Source: Mesotaenium endlicherianum
Taxonomy: Eukaryota > Streptophyta > Zygnematophyceae > Zygnematales > Mesotaeniaceae
DNA: 50,670 bases
Assembly (NCBI GenBank): GCA_009602735.1
Contig: WELA01011264.1
Coordinates: 1-50,670, forward strand
Direction: 5' to 3'
This document shows, in pieces, positions 1 through 8,569 of this stretch. Below the pieces are notes generated by a model. It saw only the letters and a list, made by a program, of their open reading frames with translations, was not told where the DNA came from and made no database searches. The translations under genes were made by a program, and so were the position numbers. Every line of letters begins with the position of its first letter. Position 1 is the first letter of the stretch.

Positions 1-993
1 CTCGCTCTCCAAATAAGACAAGCTATAAGTGCGTTGCCAGGGTGGCTGGCTACCAGGTAATAGATCAATCCTATGATTCACTTCCCTTTTAGGGGGTAGT
101 CCTGGAGGCATGTTAAACACATCAGTGTACTGAGCAACAATTTTTGCAGCAGTAGGGTGTTCCAGAGGGCTTACCTTTTTCTCAACCACTTCTTCAGGTT
201 GAGGAGGTACCTCTCTTAGCAGCAGACAAAACATTATGTCTTCCTTCTGGTTCCAGCTTTTGACGAACTCCATTGCATTCAGCAACTTGCATCCTTCTGG
301 AAGCCTCTTCTTTTCCTTCATTTGCCATCCACACAGGACAAGAGGAAGAGCACTGGTGGGTGCCAAGTCAGTCTGCCCATCACTGGCTCCTCTCACTTTA
401 ACTGTACCTCTGCTCCAACACACTTCAGCTTGATGTCTATTAAGCCAGGACCTGCCTAGCACGAGATCATAAAAGCCAGTGTTGAGTACCTCAAATGTAA
501 GCGTTTCAGTTAGAACTGCAATGCCAGAACCTAACTGGACCTCAATAGGCTTGGTTATAACTCCTCCCGGGATACTTGAGGCATCTCCAAGGAATATTTT
601 TCTATTCCCTTGGGTGACAGTAGGCAGCCTTAGCCGCTTAACTAAGTCCTTGTGGATAAAAGTATGTGACGCCCCTCCGTCAACAAATGCCCTCACCTTC
701 CTACCTGCAATCATGCAATGCAGTAGGATAGGGGGGACTGTCTTTTCCTGACTTTCGCATTGTTCTCCTGACGTAGCAAAGAAATGTTGGACATCAGGTG
801 GAACAAGAGCATCCAGAGTGTGCACTCTCTGGACGTCTATATTACTGATGGTCTCCTTTATCTGTTTGTCAGGCATGCATAGTGAATCCAGTTCAGCAGG
901 ACCCATAATACCTGCTACGAGGGCAGCTAGTGACGACTCACTATCTCTAGCATCCTCACAGTCAGTAGACTGGATTACTGACTGTTGCTGTCT
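1..993 (-). CDS. Chromovirus element A, 5' part of pol (protease), runs off window
   Basis: Ty3/gypsy pol in the frame entered by a -1 shift from gag. The frame looks open from the slippery site to the window edge by my reading. It carries a retropepsin-like segment with FVDGGASHTF at about 650-690, followed by the linker toward reverse transcriptase ([10 protein letters not shown] near 95-125), a region that precedes RT in chromoviruses. The usual D-S/T-G catalytic triplet reads D-G-G, as in two other copies in this window. RT, RNase H and integrase would lie left of position 1. The sequence matches element B (9366-10400) closely. This copy has the fewest visible lesions and might still be coding-competent. 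Confidence 0.8.
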
Positions 994-2453
994 TTTAAAG
1001 GCTGGTCTTTTCTCTCGACCTTAGGCAGGTGCTTGACCGGACACTGTTCTCTGTAGTGGCCTTTCTGCTGACAATGGTAGCAAGTAGATTTTGCTGAGGC
1101 TGGTCTCGGCTTAGTCCTACCACCACCCCTTCCATAGCCACCTCGAGAGGGACCACCTCTACCTCTAGACTGAATAGCATTGTACTCATACTCATATTCA
1201 TCACCCTGATTATCCTCAGCCTGGTCTCCTTCAACTGCATTGTAGGAACCGTGGGGCTTTTTGACAATCTTAGACACCAAAGCGTTACTCTGGCGCTTGT
1301 GATTGAACTGCTGCTGATCCCAGGCGTCAGCATCCTGGATCAAGTCAGCCAGTTTCTCATACTTTTTCTCAGCAAAATGACCAGAGACCTCGGATTTCAA
1401 GCCATACCTGAAGTATGCTATCCTATACCGTTCTGGCAAATCAGGCTGCTTCATCATGTTCTCTTGGAACTTTTGAGCAAACTCAGCAACTGAAGTGGTC
1501 TGCTTCAGTGTCAGGGAGATCATCGCATAGATAGCTTTCTCCTGCTGGTTGATGACATCAAACTTCTCATGCAACTTCTCGACAAACTCTACCCACGTAG
1601 GGTCACCGAGTTGCCGAGCCTTACGCTCTTCCTTCCAGTAAAGCCACCAGTCTGCGGCACTGCCTTTCAGTAGCGCACCGGTGTGCCTGACCTTCTCGTA
1701 ATCTTGCAGTTCTGGGTAGTTCTCCAGCCACTGCTCAACATCCGCGAGAAACTTGATCAGGTAATATTTTCTGTTTCCCTCAGGATCATAGTCCTGGGGA
1801 GGTTTCGGCTTGGGCTTACTAGGCCCTCGGCCACCACCACTAGTGGTGTGAGACCCCAGTTGGTCTCTGTCCCGGAGTAGGGACATTATGATTCTTTTGT
1901 CCTCCTGCTGGGACTGATACATGGTCGCCATTTGCGACTGCATCTGAACGAACAATGCTCCCAAGTCTACATTTTGGGGTGGTAGATTAGCAAATGCAGC
2001 AGCAGCATTGGCATCTACTCGCTGAGTAGTGTCCTCAACAATCCCTCTTGCTCCTGCAGCAGCAATTCCTGCCGCATTCAGCCGGTCACGTATTTGACCT
2101 AGGGGTACATTGAGTTGTACGGCAGGAGGTGGGTTCAGAACATTGGCCCTTGATGCCATAAGTTCTTCAACAGTGCGCTCGTCAGCTGGCTGTCCTTCCC
2201 TCCTTTGTATATCTTCAGCGGCCTTTGCTACTTGTTCAGCTTCTAGTCTGGCTATCTCCTCCTCAGCTTGCTGAGCTGCGACTGAGGCAATAGCAGCTGC
2301 CTCATCTGCAGCCTCCCTAGCTGCAGTATCCGCTACTGCTTCCGAATAGGTACGGTTTCCCGCTACATGGCTTTCCGCCTGGTTTTCGACATTCTCGTTA
2401 TCCTGGTTCTCCATGTCTCGGGAGTTGCTAGTTTGAGACCTTGTCCTTACCAT
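975..2453 (-). CDS. Chromovirus element A gag polyprotein, intact (492 aa)
   Basis: Capsid/nucleocapsid protein of a Ty3/gypsy retrotransposon. The N-terminus is short and basic (MVRTRSQTSN) and is followed by an Ala/Glu-rich helical stretch (about residues 40-95). The centre carries the retrotransposon gag capsid domain (about 215-370; WLYWKEERKA and FAEKKYEKLADL). An Arg/Gly-rich run (about 425-450) leads to one CCHC zinc knuckle of form C-X2-C-X4-H-X4-C (CYHCQQKGHYREQC, about 457-470). The frame is uninterrupted. The start is the ATG just downstream of the LTR and primer site, shared with element B. Pol follows by -1 frameshift. Confidence 0.9.
   Translation of the reverse strand: MVRTRSQTSNSRDMENQDNENVENQAESHVAGNRTYSEAVADTAAREAADEAAAIASVAAQQAEEEIARLEAEQVAKAAEDIQRREGQPADERTVEELMASRANVLNPPPAVQLNVPLGQIRDRLNAAGIAAAGARGIVEDTTQRVDANAAAAFANLPPQNVDLGALFVQMQSQMATMYQSQQEDKRIIMSLLRDRDQLGSHTTSGGGRGPSKPKPKPPQDYDPEGNRKYYLIKFLADVEQWLENYPELQDYEKVRHTGALLKGSAADWWLYWKEERKARQLGDPTWVEFVEKLHEKFDVINQQEKAIYAMISLTLKQTTSVAEFAQKFQENMMKQPDLPERYRIAYFRYGLKSEVSGHFAEKKYEKLADLIQDADAWDQQQFNHKRQSNALVSKIVKKPHGSYNAVEGDQAEDNQGDEYEYEYNAIQSRGRGGPSRGGYGRGGGRTKPRPASAKSTCYHCQQKGHYREQCPVKHLPKVERKDQPLKDSNSQ
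993..999 (-). promoter_or_regulatory. -1 ribosomal frameshift heptamer TTTAAAA (gag to pol, element A)
   Basis: On the minus strand the gag frame reads CCT TTA AAA GAC, so T TTA AAA is a canonical X XXY YYZ slippery heptamer in the correct phase. Slipping back one base puts the ribosome exactly in the open pol frame. Gag continues only a few more codons to its stop at 975-977. The same heptamer in the same phase occurs in element D at 22143-22149. I did not identify a downstream pseudoknot. Confidence 0.72.
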
Positions 2454-2474
2454 ACAAAGAAGACTGTGATAACT

Positions 2475-2486
2475 GCTCCGATACCA
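2475..2486 (-). other. Primer binding site for initiator tRNA-Met (element A)
   Basis: The minus strand reads TGGTATCGGAGC, one base after the LTR end. This is complementary to the 3' end of initiator tRNA-Met (the usual plant form is TGGTATCAGAGC), the common primer of chromoviruses. The same site occurs next to the LTRs at 7191-7202, 11861-11872, 23606-23617 and 30163-30174. Confidence 0.85.
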
Positions 2487-2487
2487 C

Positions 2488-3232
2488 TGAAATGAATCGA
2501 CTTACCAAATAGGCGATTAACAATTAATAAAGATCTTTATATCAGCAAGTAATCTTTATGGTATTTCCGTTAACTAGTTAAACGGCAAAGGACAATACAC
2601 TAGCAGGGAATAATACTCGTAAGTCAAATGCGAGTAAACTAGCATCAATAATGCAAATCAGTAAACTCATACATAAGCAAGGTTAGAAGACAGTGCGTAT
2701 CAATGGCTTCTCGCCTTGGATTCAGATCTCTCTCAGTAAGCTGTACAAGAGAGTTGGCCTCGTTTCCGAATGCCGAACTCGAGAGCAATGCCTAGCATAT
2801 GTACATGGAATGAGTTTACTGTTCAACGGTCAGTGCGATGGCACCGCCTACCCGGGAGTTAACCACGTTGGTAGGACCTCGGTTAACCAAATCCACCGCC
2901 ATCTCCCATCATCCCGAATAGCCATCCATCATGGGGATGTCATCTGGCCATTCATCTAGCAGGTGGTACTTAGATGCATATCAAGGCAGTTCGCTGCTAC
3001 CGAGCACGGAAGTCAGCTGGCTGTCAAAGAATGTGTCAGCAAGCTGACTTAAGTTGACTTCAGCCTGCTGCTTTTGGCCGAGTTATTAAACTGATAATTA
3101 TGTAAAGTCCAGCAGACTGATTATTAACTAAAGTTCAGCAGACTGACTACTAACTGAAGTTCAGCAGGCTGAACTAAATTAACTATTATATTTAAATGAA
3201 TATTATATCTACTAATATACTGTTTCATTACA
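2488..3232 (-). repeat. 5' LTR of chromovirus element A (745 bp)
   Basis: The LTR runs TG...CA on the plus strand, beginning TGAAATGAATCG and ending TTTCATTACA. It is bounded by the tRNA-Met primer site on the left and matches the LTR copies at 6468, 11874, 13543, 16171 and 23619. In element orientation the U3 end is at the right, holding repeated inverted motifs of type GTTCAGCnnGCTGAAC (about 3050-3175). An 88-codon ORF (2693-2959, plus strand) runs antisense to the element and stays open in two other copies. Sequence at 3233 is unrelated flank. Confidence 0.88.
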
Positions 3233-3954
3233 TTCGGGTTCCCCCGCTCCCATCCCTCCGTCGCCCTGGGAGTTGAGTCTGCTTAGTCAATCACCTTGCG
3301 TACCTGCGCGTCTCCATCGCGTACTTTTTGGTGCCGCCTAGTGTCCCTTTTGCACTCCCGGCGCGTCCCAATTCTCGCTATGTTAGGGCCAGTTTAGAGT
3401 GGGCACAAATCAGCGTTACTATCCTATTCGACTGTACTCCTTCTAATACCGAGTGTACCCGGCGGTACAATGCGTCCTTAGTGTTGGAAAAGAGAACACT
3501 TTTTTTGGTTTACAATCCGGACCCATTGAGCAATTGATGCCTTCAAAATAGGGTTCAATAATATCCAGAATTCGTAGGCCTCGTGGGATCAGAGTCAGCA
3601 AGCTCGAGGTGAAATAGTTTGTAATATATCTGCAAATATGCGATATATAGAGTATAATATAAAGAGTAAAATATGAAAAGAGATAGGCTTTATTGAAGAT
3701 AGGATAGAGTAGGACTAGAAGTCTGCAAGAAGCAGCATACATGATAAAAGTAGGATAGAATAGGGAGGATGGAGAAGGAAGAGTAGGAATAGGGTAGGAG
3801 GAGGAGCAGAAGCAGGAAGATAGGAAGATAGGAGAAGCAGAAGGATTAAGCTATATCAGAGCTTAGATAAACTACAGACTTGCATTAGATCAGATTAGCT
3901 TATGGAGTCTTACTCACATTGTTGCTTCTGCTAGCAGACAATTCTGCTTCTGTG
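3233..3954. other. Non-coding flank, probably 3' region of the DIRS-like element
   Basis: Between the LTR of element A and the tyrosine recombinase remnant there is no convincing gene. The left 250 bases are GC-richer. Positions 3640-3900 are a purine-rich, A-rich stretch of GGATAG/GGAAGA-like runs. I found no clear split direct or inverted terminal repeat of the kind DIRS elements carry. Confidence 0.4.
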
Positions 3955-4826
3955 CTATTTTCTCTTTCTCATGAAGGCTCTTGTAATCATTTCCTGATTG
4001 AACTTTACTTCTTCTCCTGAGTCTGGTATCGCAATCGTTATAGCTGCTGCTTCTATTTTTCCTTCCAATTCAACTACATATTTTTCTTTGGCTGAATCAG
4101 ACTTCCAACCTCCCATATTTTTAAATGTTTTGTCTGCCACTCCCATGTTGGCAGCTGCTGCAGCTGCTCCTTTTCTAAGGCTATGAGTTCCAAACTAATC
4201 CATTTGCATGTTCATGGATGCAAACATGTCTTTGCACCAGTCCCTCACAATTGAATATACCGGAGCTTTGCCTGTTGGTTTATCCTTTCTATTTAGTACC
4301 TGCATCAAAGGGCCTTCATCTAGGTAGCCTGAAATTTCTGAGGCTAGACTGCAGAACATATCTACCGGACACCATCTTTTATCTGTTCTGTATAGAGTGG
4401 CAATCCTGCCTGCTTTTTGCTGGTCATTCTTAGCTTTAGAAATTAGCATATGAATTGCTGAAATAATTTCTTCTCCTTCAAATTGCAACTGTTCCATTCT
4501 GATGCTAGACATATTTGAGATCCTCAACAGACCATGATACATGAAAAGCAGCATTGCAGCTTTCATAACAGGTTTTCGGAGAGCTTCCGGATAAGCTATT
4601 TTTCCAGAATAGCAGCTATTCTCTCAGGAGCTATGGGCTGCATAGTGTGTTCAGGTCTAGGTAGCTGTCTGCTAGCTACATCCCTTAATATTCTCAGAGC
4701 TATTGTGTATGTGGAACTTTGGTAACTAAGCAGGTCATGAGCAGTGTAAATAGCTGCACTAGGGAGACAATATTTTGACCATGAAACTCTTTCTTTTATG
4801 AGCTTAGTCATAAAAATAGCACACAC
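3955..4826 (-). pseudogene. DIRS-like tyrosine recombinase
   Basis: Remnant of the integrase that DIRS-type retrotransposons use in place of a DDE integrase. An N-terminal core-binding-like segment (4826-4596; YTAHDLLSYQSSTYTIALRI) leads into the catalytic part (4566-3955). Box I reads HGLLRISNM. The H-x-x-R box reads THSLRKG at about 4165-4185. A GGWKS motif and a tyrosine in KEKYV follow, so the R, H-x-x-R, W and Y positions are all visible. A frameshift near 4580 and an in-frame TAG just before the H-x-x-R box break the frame. It lies downstream of RNase H on the same strand, as expected for DIRS order. A Crypton is excluded by the associated RNase H. Confidence 0.75.
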
Positions 4827-5002
4827 CTCTGGCTCAGCAGGCAGATCTTTAAGTTTATATTTTGCGGAATTTTTGAAACTGGTCCCAATGAGGACTATAG
4901 GTCTGTAAAATCCTTATACCTCTGCTCTGAAAAACTGTCTCCCAGCTCTCAGATTGTAATATCTGTAGCTCTTGATGTTTTGTTATAATTTCTCCTGCAC
5001 AC

Positions 5003-5345
5003 TCACAAGCTAACTAGTCTTATGGCTTGTACTTCACAACGTGGAATTCCCTGTCTTCCAAATGCATCTATGTCTCTGCCTGGCAGTAGACATTTTGTGC
5101 TATAGCCCAAATAATGTGCATCCTTAATTTCAGGGATCCAAATACCTTCTCCTAGCAGCTTTTTCTCCTCATCTAGCAAGCCTAGCATGAGCTTAGGTTC
5201 CCAACTGGCTGAAGGCCAAATAGGTATGACTAGGGTGCATACTGCAGAACATTTCCTAATATGGTCTATGACTCTCGTGATCAACTGAGGCGGGGGAAGA
5301 GCATAGTTGTTTTCCCCTGCCCAAATGAAAGGGGCAGAGTGCCCT
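5003..5345 (-). pseudogene. DIRS-like RNase H C-terminal extension
   Basis: Translates to a conserved region that follows RNase H in DIRS, PAT and Ngaro elements: GENNYALPPPQLITRVIDHI, then a CTLVIPIWPSASW motif. In those elements this lies between RNase H and the tyrosine recombinase, which matches its place here. It is separated from the rest of RNase H (6081-6467) by the LTR-like insertion at about 5359-6080. Confidence 0.65.
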
Positions 5346-5358
5346 AGTGGAAGCGTAG

Positions 5359-6080
5359 TGACTCACGAGGAAAGGAACTAGTTGCAATCATACTGAAGAG
5401 TGCAGCGGCATATCACTAAGACAGCTTAAAAAAAATACTCAGCATTTTGAGTAGCAAGAAACTGCTCACAAATGATGTAGGATGAAAGGCCTTGTCATTA
5501 CAAACCCGTAGAAATTTACAAAAGTAGAAACTCATAAGAAATGAAGTAGTTATGCCTATTTATAGTTTTCTACGACGGCCGCTCGCTCCTAGGCGGGAGG
5601 GCCGCTTAGCAAGGGATTTTCCTAAGTGTTCGTCAAATCGTCCCTTCCAAAATATTCGTGAGAAAGCTAGATCAGTCTCATCTGACGTGTCGGGCCGATT
5701 TGACGTCCACATGCATGCATCGAAATATCTAGAGTATACTAACTTAGACGCGCTAGGCTAATCCGAAACTTCTAGATAAATTGACTTAGTCGGCACTCCG
5801 CGTCAGCCAAACTTACGTGAAGCTTCAAATTCACTCTAACGGCCCAGATCGCTCAACGCTGTTGGTCAATCCGACGGTCGCGCTCACCGCAAATTAAGGA
5901 CAGTCGTCAACCGACCTCAAAACTAATTAAACTTGGAAAATCCATAACCCTCTCAATCCTTAACCAAATTCGATGAACTTTTTATCAGAATGACCACAAA
6001 GATACACTCTACACTTCTATGCAATCAAAACATACTTTTAAGGAACTCAAAAATGCACTTTATAAACCTATGACCTTACA
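5359..6080 (-). repeat. Probable solo LTR inserted in the DIRS RNase H region
   Basis: About 720 bp splits the DIRS reading frame. It ends CTATGACCTTACA and its last 150 bp align by eye with the ends of the LTRs at 26298 and 30175 (shared shape of CATAAC, CTCAATNCTTA, CACAAAGATACACTC-like blocks and a terminal ACA). Both also carry CTATTTAT, a possible TATA box. Diverged relative of that family. The left boundary (5348 or 5359, both TG) and a target-site duplication could not be settled. Confidence 0.5.
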
Positions 6081-6467
6081 CCAGTCATCAATGAATGCAT
6101 CTCCTGACTCAGTTAGAGGGTATGAAGTTGAGCATTGAACCTGGAGACCTTTCTGTTGCCTGGTGTGGCAAATCTGTCCACACTATGGGGACGCCACATC
6201 TGCTCCAGCTCCATGAATTTCTCTGTTCTTAAACAGTAATCATCTTTCTCTTTAGTCTCAGTCAAATATTCCAAAATTTGATTTTTCTCCCGAGGCATCC
6301 ATTCTACCCCTAATGTTATGTTCCAGAGTCGGATTTTCTCATATAAGATCATAGCCAAAGTAAGAATGTCGTCCTAATCAGAACCTCCCTGCTTTATAGG
6401 TTGCACTACCTTTTTGTTGTCAATCTTGACTAGCACAGCTTTATCTCTGAATAGATGATTTGCCCTG
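6081..6467 (-). pseudogene. DIRS-like reverse transcriptase/RNase H, C-terminal part
   Basis: Translates to the RNase H end typical of DIRS/Ngaro elements: NITLGVEWMPREKNQI, then a WRPHSVDRFAT motif like the family's WGPHTVDRFA. A stop after RFNAQLHTL and a frameshift near 6110 break it. It is cut on the left by the solo LTR and on the right by the chromovirus LTR starting at 6468. The last 185 bp (6283-6467) recur, about 8-9% different, at 8090-8279. Confidence 0.7.
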
Positions 6468-7189
6468 TGTAATGAATCAGTATATAATTGTTAATATAAT
6501 AATTATTTAAATTTAAATAGTTAAATAAGTTCAGCCTGCTGAACTGTAGTTAATATTGAGTCTACTGGATTTTATGAAAAAAATCAATTTAATGACTCAG
6601 CCGAGGGCAGCAGGCAGAAGTCACCTTAGGTCAGCTTGGTGACACATTCTTTGACAGCCAGCTGACTTCCGTACTCGGTACCAGCGAACTGCCTGGATAT
6701 GCATCTAAGTGTGGTGTACTGGATGAATGGCCAAATGACATCCTTAGGATGGATGGCAATTCGGGTTGATGGGAGATGGTAGTGCATTTGGTTAACCGAG
6801 GTCCTACCAACGTAGTTAACTCCCGGGTAGGCAGTGCCATCGCACTGGCCATTGAACAGTAAACTTATTCCATGTACATATGCTAGGATTGCTCTCAAGT
6901 TCGGCATTCGAAAACGAGGCCAACTTTTTTGTATTGCTTACTAACAGAGATCTGAATCCAAGGCGAGAAGCCATTGATACGCACTGTCTCCTAGCCTTGC
7001 TTATGTGTGAGTTTACTGATTGCATTATTGATGCTGGTTTACTTCCATATGACTTTCGAATATTGTCCACTGCTAGTGTGTTGTCTTTTGCTGTTTAATC
7101 AAGTAACATAAAATACCATAAAGATTACTTGCTGATATAAAGATCTTCATTAATTATTAATCGCCTTTTTAGTAAGTCGATTCATGTCA
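6468..7189 (+). repeat. 5' LTR of a plus-strand chromovirus copy (722 bp)
   Basis: Begins TGTAATGAATCAG and ends GATTCATGTCA, one base before a tRNA-Met primer site. It matches the other LTRs of the family with scattered substitutions. It interrupts the DIRS RNase H frame. The element has no 3' LTR: its right end at about 8089 passes directly into a second DIRS fragment. Confidence 0.85.
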
Positions 7190-7190
7190 A

Positions 7191-7202
7191 TGGTATCGAA
7201 GC
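7191..7202 (+). other. Primer binding site, tRNA-Met
   Basis: TGGTATCGAAGC directly follows the LTR, one base spaced, and differs by one base from the family site TGGTATCGGAGC. Confidence 0.75.
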
Positions 7203-7223
7203 TGTTATCACAGTCTTCTTTGT

Positions 7224-7526
7224 ATGGTAAAAACAAGGTCTCAAACTAGCAACTCCCAAGACATGGGAAACCAGGATAACGAGAATGTCAGAAATCAGAC
7301 TGAAAGCCATGTAGTGGGAACCCGTACCTATTCCGAAGCAGTGGCAAATACTACAGCAAGAGAGGCTGCAGAGTTCTACAACCATGTAGTATGCCAACAT
7401 GGGCTACCCTCTAATATCATCTCAGACAGAGACTCAAAATTTACCTCTAAGTTCTGGAGAGCTTTAATGAGGTGGGAGTCAAGCAGCTGCTCAGCACAGC
7501 AAACCACCCTCAGACTGATGGGTTGA
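7224..7526 (+). pseudogene. Chimeric gag N-terminus fused to integrase core by internal deletion
   Basis: The first 50 or so codons are gag (MVKTRSQTSNSQ to TAREAAE). The frame then passes without a break into the integrase core (FYNHVVCQHGLPSNIISDRD), where the second catalytic Asp of the DDE triad lies in SDRDSKF. About 4 kb of normal element (rest of gag, protease, RT, RNase H, integrase zinc finger) is missing. A frameshift follows at about 7510. It is best read as a deletion derivative; the in-frame fusion may be chance. Confidence 0.75.
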
Positions 7527-8089
7527 AAGAACTAACCAAATTCTGCAAGAGCAACTGAGAGCCTATATTCACAAAAAGCAAGATAATTGTGATGACTTGT
7601 TACCTCAAATCCAGTTTGCGGTCAACAGTGCGATGCACGCGTCAACGGGCAAGACTTCTTTTGAACTGAGCCTGGGTAGAGTCCCTAAGTCTTCTTTAGA
7701 TGTACTAGAGGAGTCTTTAACTCACCTTGAAGGAATTGACAATCCGGTCTCCCTCCAGTTAACCCAGGAGTTTGCTGACACCCTGTCAGGAGTCCAACAG
7801 AACCTGCACAAAGCCCAGGCAAACCAACAAAAATACGCTAATCAGCACTGTTGAGAACTGACGTTTTCTAAGGGCGATTTGGTCAAACTGCATTCTCAGA
7901 ACCTGTACCTACCTGGTGTGGTCAAGAAAAAGCTTGGCCCTGTCTGGGTCGGTCCATATTTGGTGGTGCGCCGTGTCGGTCAGAATGCTTACAAACTGAA
8001 CATGTCAGCAGAATATAAGGGTCACCCGGTCTTTAATGTCTCTTCCTGGAACCATACATCAGAAGTGACACACGGTTCATAGGTCGGTT
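7527..8089 (+). pseudogene. Chromovirus integrase C-terminal half, truncated before chromodomain
   Basis: Continuation of the integrase in broken frames: VNSAMHASTGKTSFELSLGR (7597-7854), then KKLGPVWVGPYLVVRR and YKGHPVFNVS (7879-8082), matching the GPF-like module of element D. Stop codons lie at about 7527 and 7852. Homology to element D ends at about 8089, inside the stretch equivalent to KVDTLFTGQL, where DIRS sequence starts. The chromodomain and 3' LTR are absent. Confidence 0.75.
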
Positions 8090-8566
8090 AATTTGATTTT
8101 TATCCCGAGGCATCCATTCTACCTTAAATGTTATGTTCCAGAGTGATTTTCTCATATAAGATCATAGCCAAAGTGAGGATGTCCTCCTAATCAGAACCTC
8201 CCTGCTTTATAAGTTGCATTACCTTCTTGTTGTCAGTCCCGACTAGTACAGCTTTATCTCTGAATAGATGGTTTCCCCTGGCTAGAGCAATAAGCACTTT
8301 CTGTTAGCAACGTACCAACCATGGAAGTTATAAGAGGCTCACCGTCCACTTCTCACAGGATTCTAGTTTGGACTTCATCATATGAGACTTGCCAGAAGCC
8401 TGGCTCTTTCTCAGGATCTCTTGAAGTCACTATAATGACCACAAAAGCAGGTCCAGAGTGGAGCATAATGGCTGCTCCATTGAATCTGTTGAAATTCTCT
8501 TTCCAGAAGAGTAGTTCATCCTTCACCTGTGTGTTCAATCTCAGCTTAGATTGCCAGTCTGCTTAA
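8090..8566 (-). pseudogene. Second DIRS-like RT/RNase H fragment
   Basis: Minus-strand translation gives the RT-to-RNase H junction of a DIRS element (NTQVKDELLFWKENFNRFNG), then ALARGNHLFRDKAVLVGTDN and MQLIKQGGS, the RNase H segment upstream of that at 6081-6467. The overlap with 6283-6467 is about 190 bp with roughly 16 differences plus a 2-bp indel, so this is a different copy rather than a recent target duplication. Stops and shifts occur throughout. Its right edge abuts chromovirus RT at about 8570. Confidence 0.65.
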
Positions 8567-8569
8567 TTC

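Noticed and set aside
1251-1493. Plus-strand 80-codon ORF repeated at 10638
   Set aside because: Antisense shadow of the gag capsid region.
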